From NCBI RefSeq assembly GCF_009936035.1, contig NZ_QWEO01000003.1, positions 1 through 64,000 on the forward strand: a stretch of 64,000 nt of DNA, given 5' to 3'. This document shows, one piece after another, positions 27,412-35,465 of the stretch (its first letter is position 1; the number at the start of each line of letters is the position of its first letter). The notes under the pieces were generated by a model that saw nothing but the letters and a program-made list of their open reading frames with translations, did not search any database and was not told the origin of the DNA. The position numbers were made by a program, and so were the translations under genes. This DNA is from Neglectibacter sp. X58. GTDB taxonomy: Bacteria > Bacillota > Clostridia > Oscillospirales > Acutalibacteraceae.

Positions 27412-27458
27412 TTTTCATCACCCTTTCCGATTTTCTGCCCCCATCATAGCGCGGGAGA

Positions 27459-27517
27459 GTTAAAGTCTCTGTTAAGAACGAAAACTTAACGCAAACTTTA
27501 TCTGTTTTTGCTATAAT
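27459..27517 (+). promoter_or_regulatory. Divergent control region of the redox and two-component operons
   Basis: GTTAAAG (27459), GTTAAG (27471) and an inverted CTTAAC (27485) lie 12-14 bases apart, the spacing of an OmpR-type response-regulator site. TATAAT (27512, preceded by TTGC) serves the regulator gene; its ribosome binding site AGGAGG follows. This suggests that the regulator controls both this operon and the divergent CD1871A operon. Confidence 0.6.
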
Positions 27518-27558
27518 GAAAGCAACACAAATACGAAGAAATAAAAAGGAGGGCTCTC

Positions 27559-28236
27559 ATGCACCTTTTAGTAATTGAAGATGAACGCGCCCTGTGCGAG
27601 ACCATCGTTCGCAGCCTGCGGCGGCTGGCCTACAGTGTGGACTACTGCTATGACGGCGAAAAGGCGCTGGCGTTTCTGGGCGTGGAACGATACGATCTGG
27701 TGCTTCTTGATCTGAATCTGCCGAAAAAGGACGGCATGACGGTGCTGCGCACCCTGCGGCAGACCGACCGGGAGACGCGGGTGCTGATCCTCTCCGCCCG
27801 CAGCGAAGTGGAGGACAAGGTGCAGGGGCTGGATGCCGGGGCGAACGACTATCTGGCGAAGCCCTTCCACTTGGCGGAGCTGGAGGCCCGCATCCGCAGC
27901 CTGACATTGCGGCAGTTCACCCAGCAGGATGTGCTGCTAAGCTGCGGAGGCCTGACCTTTGACACCCGCTCCCGTACCGCCACCGTCAACGGGCAGACGC
28001 TGACGCTCACCCGGAAGGAAACGGGAATCCTGGAATACCTGATGGTGCATCAAGGAAGGCCAGTAAGTCAGGAGGAGCTGATGGATCACGTTTGGGACAA
28101 TAGCGTGGACAGCTTCAGCAATTCCATTCGCGTCCACATCTCCGCCCTGCGCAAAAAGCTCCGCGCCGTGCTGGGCTATGACCCCATCCGCAACCGCATC
28201 GGCGAGGGCTATCTGATGGGAGGCGAGGAGGAATGA
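27559..28236 (+). CDS. OmpR-family response regulator
   Basis: 225 residues. Receiver domain with acidic pocket (VIEDERA), phosphoacceptor in LVLLDLNLPKKDG and ILSARSEVEDKV, then KPFHLAEL; a winged-helix DNA-binding domain follows (TLTRKETGILEYLMVHQGRP, DSFSNSIRVHISALRKKL). It overlaps the histidine kinase start by four bases (ATGA). It is divergent from the redox operon and the likely controller of it. Complete. Confidence 0.92.
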   Translation: MHLLVIEDERALCETIVRSLRRLAYSVDYCYDGEKALAFLGVERYDLVLLDLNLPKKDGMTVLRTLRQTDRETRVLILSARSEVEDKVQGLDAGANDYLAKPFHLAELEARIRSLTLRQFTQQDVLLSCGGLTFDTRSRTATVNGQTLTLTRKETGILEYLMVHQGRPVSQEELMDHVWDNSVDSFSNSIRVHISALRKKLRAVLGYDPIRNRIGEGYLMGGEEE

Positions 28237-29384
28237 AGCGGCTTTCCCTGCAGTGGCGCATCACGCTGATGTCCGTCCTGCTCATCGGCATCACCTGCGT
28301 GGCCATGAATTTGCTGCTGTGCTCCTCCGGTGTGTACTATATGGACACCATTGCGGACAGTTTACAAGGCGGCGGCACGGTGATCCTGAATGATGGCGGA
28401 GCGGCGAGCTTTGACCCGCAGCTCATAGCGCCCAACGAGGAGTTGACCATCGTCGTCGATGGGGTGCAGGGGCACTTCCGCACCACCAACTGGTACATCA
28501 CGGCGGCGGTAACGCTGCTCAGCGGCATCCTCGCCTATTTCGTCAGCGGACGCGCTCTCAAGCCCCTGCGCAGCTTTACCTCGCAGGTGGAGCAGGTGCA
28601 GCTGAACAATCTTGCCGATATGAGGATCGATGAAGATGCTATTTCGGAGTTCCGGCAGCTGAGCCGCTCGTTCAACCAGATGCTGGAGCGGCTGAACAAC
28701 GCCTTTTCCGCCCAGCGGCAGTTCACCGGCAACGCCGCCCACGAGCTGCGCACGCCACTGGCACTAATGCAGGCGCAGTTGGAGCTGTTTTCCGCGGAGC
28801 ATCCTGATGTGCGACCGGAGACGGCGGAGTTCCTCACGCTTTTGCGTGAGCAGACGGAACGGCTGATACAGATGACCAGGACACTGCTGGAGATGAGCAA
28901 TCTGCGGCAGGTGGCGCGGAACGAGCGGATCCAGCTCGCTCCCATGATCGAGGAGATCTTCACAGATCTTGCGCCGCTCTCAGATAAGCTCGGCGTCACG
29001 CTGACGGCGGAGGGCGACGGCATTATGACCGGCAGCGATGCACTAATCTACCGGCTGATCTTCAACCTGACGGAGAATGCTGTCAAGTACAACCGGCCGG
29101 GCGGCTCGGTACGGGTTTCTGTCACTCAGGAGTTGGAAAAGCTCCTGCTCCGCGTCTCCGACACTGGCTGCGGCATCCCGGAGGTGTATCAGCGCAGTAT
29201 CTTCCAGCCCTTCTTCCGGGTGGACAAGTCTCGCAGCCGGGAATACGGTGGCGCAGGACTGGGGCTCTCACTGGTATGGGAGATCGCCGACCTCCACGGC
29301 GGCTCCGTTTGGGTAGAGAAAAGTTCGGAGAAGGGCACTACCATTGTGGTGGGGTTGCCAACGCAACAATCAACGAAGCCCTAA
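28233..29384 (+). CDS. Sensor histidine kinase
   Basis: 383 residues. Two membrane helices flank a short extracytoplasmic sensor of about 60 residues (residues 30-90), then HAMP, a HisKA domain with the phosphoacceptor in GNAAHELRTPLALM, and an HATPase domain with N, G1 and G2 boxes (NLTENAVKYN, DTGCGIPE, GGAGLGLSL). It phosphorylates the preceding response regulator. The small sensor gives no clue to the signal; redox or metal stress is plausible from the cargo. Confidence 0.9.
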   Translation: MKRLSLQWRITLMSVLLIGITCVAMNLLLCSSGVYYMDTIADSLQGGGTVILNDGGAASFDPQLIAPNEELTIVVDGVQGHFRTTNWYITAAVTLLSGILAYFVSGRALKPLRSFTSQVEQVQLNNLADMRIDEDAISEFRQLSRSFNQMLERLNNAFSAQRQFTGNAAHELRTPLALMQAQLELFSAEHPDVRPETAEFLTLLREQTERLIQMTRTLLEMSNLRQVARNERIQLAPMIEEIFTDLAPLSDKLGVTLTAEGDGIMTGSDALIYRLIFNLTENAVKYNRPGGSVRVSVTQELEKLLLRVSDTGCGIPEVYQRSIFQPFFRVDKSRSREYGGAGLGLSLVWEIADLHGGSVWVEKSSEKGTTIVVGLPTQQSTKP

Positions 29385-29397
29385 AACCCTTTTGGCT

Positions 29398-29653
29398 CTT
29401 CGGTAGAATGTGTGGGTGGCAGATTTGCTGAAAATCAGCCATAGCAATGGTTTTCAGGCATTTGGAGTGGTACACAAAAAAGGGCTGAAAATAGCACCGT
29501 GTCACAAGCCAGTCAAGGCACCGGCTTTGCCTCGCCTGCGGCGGCCTTGACAGCCTTGCGCCACAGTGCTTGCAGGTAGTCAAGAGGGGCTTGCGCCCCT
29601 CTCTGGCAGATGCTGCCCATATCCGATTTTCCTACCCACACATTCTACCGAAG
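29398..29653. repeat. 256-base segment with perfect 20-base inverted ends
   Basis: CTTCGGTAGAATGTGTGGGT (29398-29417) is exactly complemented by 29634-29653. The interior holds a smaller hairpin (AGAGGGGC-TTGC-GCCCCTCT, about 29582-29603) and no gene. It sits between the kinase and the transfer genes of element C. It may be a MITE-like insertion or part of a transfer origin; target duplications are not evident. Confidence 0.65.
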
Positions 29654-29663
29654 CCTCACCCTT

Positions 29664-29939
29664 TTATTCGTTTTTCGCCGCTTCGCTTGCCGCCCTGCGG
29701 CGTTCCTCTCTGTATGGGGCGGTCAGCCGGAAAGAGAAGCGTCCCTTTTCAATCTCAAATTCCTTGCAGCCCGTGTCCGGGTCTACGTCCGTCAGCTTGC
29801 AGACGGCAGGGTGTTTGCGGCTGTATGCGGTCAGCCTGTTTTTGAGGTCGGTGTTGTGGGTGCGGATGAAGATGGTGGGGTCTTTCTCGTCAAAATAGAT
29901 TTCGGTGGTCTTTTCCTGTTTGGTAAGTCCTGTTCTCAT
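29664..29939 (-). CDS. Conserved protein of MobV mobilisable elements (copy in C)
   Basis: 91 residues, MRTGLTKQEKTTEIYFDEKD then IFIRTHNTDLKNRLTAYSRK and FSFRLTAPYREERRRAASEA. It is about half identical to the protein at 36249-36539 in element D, in both cases directly downstream of the MobV relaxase gene. Function unknown; the fixed linkage suggests a part in mobilisation or its control. An IR (GGAGCGCG/CGCGCTCC, 30035-30074) separates it from the relaxase remnant. Confidence 0.7.
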   Translation of the reverse strand: MRTGLTKQEKTTEIYFDEKDPTIFIRTHNTDLKNRLTAYSRKHPAVCKLTDVDPDTGCKEFEIEKGRFSFRLTAPYREERRRAASEAAKNE

Positions 29940-30113
29940 AGGCTTATCCTTTCTGCGGCTCTGTCACGCAATAGGGGTGTTTTTCGGGGATTTTCTTCGG
30001 CTCTTGACTTGGGAAAAATGGCAATTTTCAAACAGGAGCGCGCCGGACGATGTCTGCCCTGTCCGACGCGCTCCCATTCGATAAAATGCGTTTTTTCCGG
30101 CTCTACATAGGAA

Positions 30114-30536
30114 TCAGCGAGCTTCGTCCCTCGTGACCGCTTTTTCTCTGAGCGGATGGAAGAATCGCCACAGATTATTACGCTGAATTACATCCTCATA
30201 GCTGCGGACTTTCCCGCGCAGCTCCGTATTTTCACGCTCCAATTCTGCCGCACGGAGCTTGCTGTGGACAGACTTATAATCAGAAATTTCCTGTTTCAAA
30301 CTGTCAATCTCAGCCTTGAGCTTTGCAATCAGTTTGTTTGCCGCATCCACCGCCTTTTGCAGTTTGGATTCCTTTTTCTCTGCTGTAACATACTTCTTTG
30401 CCAGAGTGGAAAGTCGGTCAAAGTCCTCACGCTCCACGGCAACTTTGGATGAGAAGGGAATGGACGTTGCCACGATTTTTTCGATAGACCGCACATCGAC
30501 CCGCTGATTCTGGATTTTTTCAATTTTGCTCCTAAG
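30114..30536 (-). pseudogene. MobV relaxase, C-terminal coiled-coil remnant
   Basis: About 140 residues, from LRSKIEKIQNQRVDVRSIEK through KKESKLQKAVDAANKLIAKL to NNLWRFFHPLREK, the helical tail of Pre/Mob-type relaxases. The catalytic N-terminus with the HxH motif is missing. It is joined out of frame to the first 30 codons of a RepA gene. In intact element D the order is repA then mobV, so a deletion from inside repA to inside mobV explains it. Element C cannot make its own relaxase. Confidence 0.7.
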
Positions 30537-30625
30537 CGTTGCTGGTTAGTTGAATCGTGAGGCGGCTGCCCTCCATCTGCGCCAACAGATGGGATGAGGG
30601 CGGTCGTTTTCTCATTTCCCGTCAT
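30537..30625 (-). pseudogene. RepA-like ATPase, first 30 codons
   Basis: It starts at ATG 30625 after GGAGGTG, overlapping the excisionase end, and reads MTGNEKTTALIPSVGADGGQ. Element D's RepA starts with the similar TVPLPSVGADGEQPSSQ. After QQR the sequence is relaxase tail in another frame. Confidence 0.6.
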
Positions 30626-30818
30626 TTCGCTCACCTCCGGGAATCTGGAAGCCGTAGAACTTCTGCTTGAAATACTGGGCAGGGCATTTTCCGGCAACGG
30701 TCAGATAGCCTTGGGCTTTCAGCTCCCTGTTCATTTCCCGGACGATCTGATACGCCTTGCTGCGGCTGATGCCCATGATCTCCGCCACCTCTGACGCTGT
30801 GATAAACTGTGCTCTCAT
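30612..30818 (-). CDS. Excisionase-like small HTH protein (element C)
   Basis: 68 residues, FITASEVAEIMGISRSKAYQ then IVREMNRELKAQGYLTVAGK and AQYFKQKFYGF. Related to the 62-residue protein of element B (22880-23068). The start at 30818 follows AGGAGG. Such proteins steer tyrosine integrases toward excision and are often needed for transfer. It is divergent from the XRE regulator. Confidence 0.78.
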   Translation of the reverse strand: MRAQFITASEVAEIMGISRSKAYQIVREMNRELKAQGYLTVAGKCPAQYFKQKFYGFQIPGGERNDGK

Positions 30819-30916
30819 AGTACCTCCTGTTTCAAAGTATTTTTCTCGGATTACGCATCTTCCATTCATTCTCGCTCTGCCAGTTCTGTTGAAAAGCGTA
30901 TCCTAAGTGCATATTT

Positions 30917-30999
30917 ATTATACGCATACAAGGCGCATCTGTCAAGCCTTTACGAAATAAAAATATGTACTTGCAATTCGCTTTATTCTGTGGTATGAT
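30917..30999. promoter_or_regulatory. Divergent promoters of excisionase and regulator (element C)
   Basis: Minus strand: TTGACA (30940-30945), 17-base spacer, TATAAT (30917-30922). Plus strand: TTGCAA (30971), 17-base spacer, TATGAT (30994), with the regulator ATG at 31020. The layout is the same as in element B. GCGTAT and ATACGC words around the minus-strand -10 could be operator halves. Confidence 0.7.
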
Positions 31000-31019
31000 A
31001 TGGACGAGGTGAATCAGAT

Positions 31020-31625
31020 ATGGACAATTTCGATTATCCCGCCATCGGGCAGAGAATTAAGCAACTCCGAAAACGGAAGGGGCTGAACCAGACCGAGCTG
31101 GCACAAATGCTTAAAAAATCCCTCCGCACCGTACAGAAGTACGAAACCGGAGAGATTGAAGTGTCGATTGCCGTTGTCAATCAGATCGCAGACCTGCTGG
31201 ACACGACCTCAACCTATATTCTTGGGTATGAATCCAGCACGACACAGATCAGGACGCTTGCCGACGTAATGGACTTCCTCTTTAAGCTGGAAACGGTAGA
31301 GGGCATCGACTTCAAGATCAATGTGCAGAAGCCGCCCCGCAGCAAACAATGGGAGTGCTCGGTTTCCTTTGATGGAAAGAGCACGGCAGAGTTCAACGCA
31401 GATATGTGCCTGTTCCTTGAACAATGGGAGGATGAGCGCAGCGAGCTTCGCGCCCATAACTCCACGCAGGCAGCATATAAGCGCTGGAAGGAGCAGACGC
31501 TTGCATACTATGCCGCGAACGCAGTCAAATGCACAGAACCAGAAGAACTTGACCGTGACGAACTGATTGCAAGACGGACGGAGCTTTTGGAAAAGGAATA
31601 TGGTAAAAACGAGAGTAATGAGTAA
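31020..31625 (+). CDS. XRE-family regulator of element C
   Basis: 201 residues. The N-terminal helix-turn-helix (RIKQLRKRKGLNQTELAQML, RTVQKYETGEIEVSIAVVNQ) is followed by a C-terminal sensor-like region shared in outline with the element B regulator. GAGGTG precedes the ATG. It lies 42 bases upstream of the integrase and opposite the excisionase, the position of a phage-type switch repressor. Confidence 0.82.
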   Translation: MDNFDYPAIGQRIKQLRKRKGLNQTELAQMLKKSLRTVQKYETGEIEVSIAVVNQIADLLDTTSTYILGYESSTTQIRTLADVMDFLFKLETVEGIDFKINVQKPPRSKQWECSVSFDGKSTAEFNADMCLFLEQWEDERSELRAHNSTQAAYKRWKEQTLAYYAANAVKCTEPEELDRDELIARRTELLEKEYGKNESNE

Positions 31626-31667
31626 ATAACCCTATCAAAGCCTGATTCTTGAGGGAAGGAGGTAAAA

Positions 31668-32741
31668 ATGTCAGTAACAAAAGACGGCGACACCGGTCGC
31701 TGGATGTCGCAGATCCGGGTAACGGATTGGACAGGCAAGACCATCCACAAAAAGAAGCGCGGCTTCGCCACCAAAAAGGAAGCCCTTCAATGGGAACGTG
31801 ACTTCATCAGCCAATCCACAGGCAGCCTCGGTATGACCTTCGGCGACTTCATCGCTTTGTATGTCAAGGATATGGAGCACCGCCTCAAGCCCTCCACCGT
31901 TGCCAGCAAGAAATGGCTGATCGACCTGAAGGTAACGCCCTTCTTCAAGAAAATCCCGCTGAACGAGATCAAGCCCACTCATGTGCGCCAGTGGCAGAAC
32001 TCTCTGACCAGCTACCGCGATGAAAGCGGCAAGCCCTACTCCCAAACCTATCTCAAGTGCATCAACAACCAGCTCACAGCAATTTTCAACTACGCAGTCA
32101 AGTACTATGGACTGAAAGAGAATCCATGCCACAAGGCAGGGAGCATGGGTAAGAAACACGCCGATGAGATGCTGTTCTGGACAAGGCAGGAGTTTCAGAC
32201 ATTCATTGAGGTCATGAAAGACCGGCCTGCCAGCTACGCGGTATTTATGACCTTGTACTTCACCGGAATCCGTGAAGGAGAGCTATTGGCGCTTACGCCG
32301 TCGGACATCGACTTTGAAAAGAAAACCCTGACGGTAAACAAGAGCTATCAGCGTCTCGGCAGAGAGGACATCGTCACCACGCCGAAAACGCCTAAGAGCA
32401 ACCGCACCATCCCTATCCCTGATGGACTCTGCACCTGTTTACAGGAGTATATGTCCCATTGCTACGGGCTGCAAAAGGACGACCGGCTCTTTCCCTACAC
32501 CAAGAGCTTTCTGTATCACGAAATGGAGTATGGCTGCAAGGCATCGGGGGTAAAGCGCATCCGGGTGCATGACATTCGCCACAGCCACGCCAGCCTGTTG
32601 GTGGAGATGGGTTTCTCCCCGCTGCTGATCGCGGAGCGGCTCGGACACGAGAAGGTGCAGACCACGATGGACACATACAGCCACCTGTACCCCAACAAGC
32701 AGGTGGAGGTAGCCAGACAGCTTGACGGCATTATGCCGTGA
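31668..32741 (+). CDS. Tyrosine integrase of element C (complete)
   Basis: 357 residues. An AP2-like arm-binding domain (SQIRVTDWTGKTIHKKKRGF), a core-binding domain (residues 65-165, with VRQWQNSLTSYRDE), and a catalytic domain with all the expected residues: Arg in GIREGELLAL, HDIRHSHASLL, LGHEKVQTTMDTYSHLYPNK with the nucleophilic tyrosine. AGGAGG precedes the ATG. It is the only complete tyrosine integrase in the window and ends 118 bases before att3. It is likely to use the core ATTCCCACTC at guaA, possibly also serving defective neighbours. Confidence 0.92.
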   Translation: MSVTKDGDTGRWMSQIRVTDWTGKTIHKKKRGFATKKEALQWERDFISQSTGSLGMTFGDFIALYVKDMEHRLKPSTVASKKWLIDLKVTPFFKKIPLNEIKPTHVRQWQNSLTSYRDESGKPYSQTYLKCINNQLTAIFNYAVKYYGLKENPCHKAGSMGKKHADEMLFWTRQEFQTFIEVMKDRPASYAVFMTLYFTGIREGELLALTPSDIDFEKKTLTVNKSYQRLGREDIVTTPKTPKSNRTIPIPDGLCTCLQEYMSHCYGLQKDDRLFPYTKSFLYHEMEYGCKASGVKRIRVHDIRHSHASLLVEMGFSPLLIAERLGHEKVQTTMDTYSHLYPNKQVEVARQLDGIMP

Positions 32742-32768
32742 GCCTCTGGCTACAAAAAACGCCGCAAA

Positions 32769-32789
32769 TGTAGCCAATTTGTAGCCAGC
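32769..32789. promoter_or_regulatory. Right arm repeat of element C
   Basis: TGTAGCC, two bases, then TTTGTAGCCAGC: 19 of 21 bases match the left arm repeat at 24962-24982, in the same orientation. Confidence 0.6.
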
Positions 32790-32799
32790 AAAAAAGAAA

Positions 32800-32839
32800 A
32801 ATCCTGAAAAACGCTGTATTACCAACGCTTTTCAGGATT
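32800..32839 (+). terminator. Terminator after the element C integrase
   Basis: AATCCTGAAAA and TTTTCAGGATT pair, with a further CG/CG pair inside. It lies between the integrase and att3. Confidence 0.7.
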
Positions 32840-32858
32840 CAGAAAACACTAAATATTT

Positions 32859-32868
32859 ATTCCCACTC
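32859..32868. repeat. Attachment core att3 (C/D boundary), ATTCCCACTC
   Basis: Identical to the guaA 3'-end core. Element C integrase and arm repeat lie on the left, the GTTATC left-end motif of element D on the right. Confidence 0.75.
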
Positions 32869-32937
32869 GTTGCTGGGTATCCTATTCTAACGGATTTTGC
32901 TTTAGAAATATGATACCCTGTTCTTTTGAATATTTGA

Positions 32938-32998
32938 TATATCCATATTATCCAGCCTATACGATGGGCTGTTATCATTTTGTTATCAACGATGATAA
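32938..32998. promoter_or_regulatory. Left-end arm region of element D
   Basis: TATCCATATTATCC, GCCTATACG, GTTATC at 32970 and 32981, and GATAAC at 32993, aligned word by word with 9838-9900 in element B. A looser copy (CATTATCCAG, TACGGGCT) lies near 33388-33410. The sequence from 33000 to 33120 has no recognisable gene. Confidence 0.65.
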
Positions 32999-33120
32999 CA
33001 GAAGTAAAAGTCTCACTCTATCATTTTCATAGCATATACTCCGTATGATACACATGATATAAAAAGGGTGTTGGGGATATCCCAGCGCTCACTAATTATT
33101 CACTCAACTTCTTGCGCTAC

Positions 33121-33321
33121 CTAGAAGCATTCTTTTCTTCCGTTATTCTGTTCGCAATTGCTAGGACAAGTGCTTTCCGTTATATCCTCTCCACGTTCAA
33201 AAGGCATCATTTCACTCTCCTGTGTTACATGATGAGTTACAATAATTTCACCTTTTCCGCATTTGCATTTGCGCCTGCTAGTTTTATAAGAATAATCTAC
33301 AAATTTCCATCCCATACCCAT
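33121..33321 (-). CDS. Small cysteine-rich protein downstream of DUF3825
   Basis: 66 residues, MGMGWKFVDYSYKTSRRKCK then CGKGEIIVTHHV and CPSNCEQNNGRKEC. Four or five cysteines in CxC and CxxxC pairs suggest a zinc ribbon. AGAAGGA precedes the ATG. It is the last gene of the minus-strand restriction operon of element D. Family not recognised. Confidence 0.5.
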   Translation of the reverse strand: MGMGWKFVDYSYKTSRRKCKCGKGEIIVTHHVTQESEMMPFERGEDITESTCPSNCEQNNGRKECF

Positions 33322-33436
33322 ATTATAGTCCTTCTTTGATGATGCATTAGTCAGTTTTGCTTATGGAATTTAGTTCGGATTGTTTCCATTATCCAGATAG
33401 TACGGGCTATCTGATTTTCTGTTGCCAGTACTAAAA

Positions 33437-34231
33437 TTATGGATTGAGCCAATCACGGTCAGGACGAGCTAACAAGCGAGCGTTGTTCATTGCCTGATCA
33501 AGAGTTAAGCAAGTTGATGCACGATACATTGTTCCATAATCTTCCACAATTATTGCCAAGTCAGCTGTATCTTGTGCAGCTAAACATAATGGAATCAATA
33601 ATTGAATAGTTCCAGAAGTTATAAAATACTGTGGAACTGCAATTTTATAGTTACGGCGCAGCCTTTCTCTAGCAGCCTTTACACTACCATCAATAATTAA
33701 TTGCAATTGATAATCCGGCATTGTTGAAAAGGGATTTGGAAATCGTGCCTTATTATCTTGGATAATATGTTCGACATTTACAATCAACTCTTTTCTCGGA
33801 TCAAAAATAAGCTTTGTTGGGTCTTCCCAATAAAACGCCATTTCGGGTAACTTAGGGTAGCGGCGAACTTCATTATCACCTCTTCGGAAAAATTTTGAAA
33901 AGTACCAATAGCAATCTATATTTGGATTTGTATTTTCGCAAAACTGCATATATATAGGTTCATGTTGCACCTTAGAGAGTAGACCTGTATCAAAACAACA
34001 GAACCCAAAATCGCTAGAATATGCGACTTTTTTCTCGCGAGCCAATCGAATGTATGTGTTCCGAATATAATTTTCTAATATTGGAAAATCAGTCGTTGTT
34101 CCGAGTGTATTATGATAATTCCAATCTTCGTCTTCTACTAAATTTGCTAAGTCTTCAATCACGCCATAAAAATCAGCGATTTGTGCAAATTCATAAAGAG
34201 ACTCTGGGAGATCAAAAACATCACGTTTCAT
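33437..34231 (-). CDS. DUF3825-type protein linked to a restriction system
   Basis: 264 residues, DLPESLYEFAQIADFYGVIE, then ILENYIRNTYIRLAREKKVA, CCFDTGLLSKVQHEPIYMQF and PDYQLQLIIDGSVKAARERL. The pattern fits DUF3825, a family of unknown biochemical role. It starts 15 bases after the methyltransferase stop, with AAAGGAG upstream, so it is co-transcribed with the ApaLI-like pair. It might be an accessory nuclease, an inhibitor or an independent defence gene. No catalytic motif is obvious to me. Confidence 0.65.
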   Translation of the reverse strand: MKRDVFDLPESLYEFAQIADFYGVIEDLANLVEDEDWNYHNTLGTTTDFPILENYIRNTYIRLAREKKVAYSSDFGFCCFDTGLLSKVQHEPIYMQFCENTNPNIDCYWYFSKFFRRGDNEVRRYPKLPEMAFYWEDPTKLIFDPRKELIVNVEHIIQDNKARFPNPFSTMPDYQLQLIIDGSVKAARERLRRNYKIAVPQYFITSGTIQLLIPLCLAAQDTADLAIIVEDYGTMYRASTCLTLDQAMNNARLLARPDRDWLNP

Positions 34232-34246
34232 GTTCGGGCTCCTTTC

Positions 34247-35458
34247 TCACATGTGGCCTATAACTCGTTGGCTACACATCTCTACAATGTAGTCATTAAC
34301 CTTTTGCCGAAATTCCAATTCGTAGCTTTTTAGGATAATCATATTAGAAGGTACATTTTTCAACTCATTTGTACCTGTTGCTTTTTGTAAAATAAGCACC
34401 AAAAAACTACAATTTCTTTTTGCCCCTGCGTCGCTAAGTAGCCTTATTGCCTGTTCTGGTGTTTCATTTACCTTCTGTATTTTAATTGCAACTGGAGCAT
34501 CTAAATAATGCTTTTTCAAAAACGCATCTATTCCTTTGTTACGTTGAACGATATCACATTCAAACTGGCTCAGAATTGCAAGTTCAGCTGTTGTTTTTGT
34601 TTGATATGGGATTACTCCAACCTTTAACAATGTGGATTCTGTTTTGATTGGATTAGAAAGTCTCTCTTGGCACAACTTAATTGCATCTGTATTTACATCA
34701 ATTCCGATAAAATTACGCAACATCAGCTTTGCGGCAACTAAAGTAGTACCACTGCCACAAAAAGGGTCTAAAATCAAATCACCTTCATCTGTGCTTATGC
34801 GAAGGATTCTTTGGAGAAGTTCAACAGGTTTTTGGGTTGGATACCCGACACGCTCTCTCGCTTTTGGATTTAGGAAAGGAATATCCCATACATCGGACAT
34901 GGGAACCCCTCGTTTCTCCTTAGCCATAACGATATTTCCACTTTTATCTCTCTTATAACTGGCCTTGCCCACTGCATTTCGCTCTCTTTCCTGTAGTATC
35001 TGATCCAGATTCGTGGTGGGTGAATATTCTCCATAAATAACATTAAACTTAAAATTTGGAGACTTTGAATAGAAAAAAATTGTTTGATGTCCTGCTAATA
35101 GTCCCTTTTTCGAATTTGACCAGCGTTTGTATGTCCAAATGATTTCACTTCTAAAATTATCTTCTCCAAATATCTCGTCTAGTAATATCCTAATATAATG
35201 GGAAGAAGAAGTATCGCAGTGCAAAAAGATAGAACCTGTATCTTTCAAAACTCGGTGCATTTCTGAAAGTCGCTCTTTAAGAAATAATAAATAAGATTGA
35301 CGTGAATCCCAGACGTCAGAAAAACCGTAAACATTTCCATTGGAACCCCGAGACATTTGGTGTTTCTGCGTAAAGAAAGGTGGATCTAAGTAAATCATAT
35401 CCACAGTTTCTTTTGCCAAGGTTTTTATACCATTCAAACAATCATCATGGATTAGCAT
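34247..35458 (-). CDS. DNA N6-adenine or N4-cytosine methyltransferase of the ApaLI-like system
   Basis: 403 residues. Class beta order: catalytic YLDPPFFTQK near the N-terminus, and the AdoMet-binding LDPFCGSGTTLVAA at about 220, then a C-terminal extension of about 170 residues. VGYPTQKPVELLQRI is typical of the D12/N4-N6 family. The ATG at 35458 is preferred; it is eight bases after the endonuclease stop, whose end (AGGGAG) supplies the ribosome binding site. It protects host sites from the upstream endonuclease. Confidence 0.85.
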   Translation of the reverse strand: MLIHDDCLNGIKTLAKETVDMIYLDPPFFTQKHQMSRGSNGNVYGFSDVWDSRQSYLLFLKERLSEMHRVLKDTGSIFLHCDTSSSHYIRILLDEIFGEDNFRSEIIWTYKRWSNSKKGLLAGHQTIFFYSKSPNFKFNVIYGEYSPTTNLDQILQERERNAVGKASYKRDKSGNIVMAKEKRGVPMSDVWDIPFLNPKARERVGYPTQKPVELLQRILRISTDEGDLILDPFCGSGTTLVAAKLMLRNFIGIDVNTDAIKLCQERLSNPIKTESTLLKVGVIPYQTKTTAELAILSQFECDIVQRNKGIDAFLKKHYLDAPVAIKIQKVNETPEQAIRLLSDAGAKRNCSFLVLILQKATGTNELKNVPSNMIILKSYELEFRQKVNDYIVEMCSQRVIGHM

Positions 35459-35465
35459 AGTATTA

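Noticed and set aside
27194-27421. 75-codon minus-strand frame upstream of the NapH-like gene
   Set aside because: The CD1871A peptide in another frame of the same bases has the conserved VLSKAIKLCLEC ending and explains the region better.
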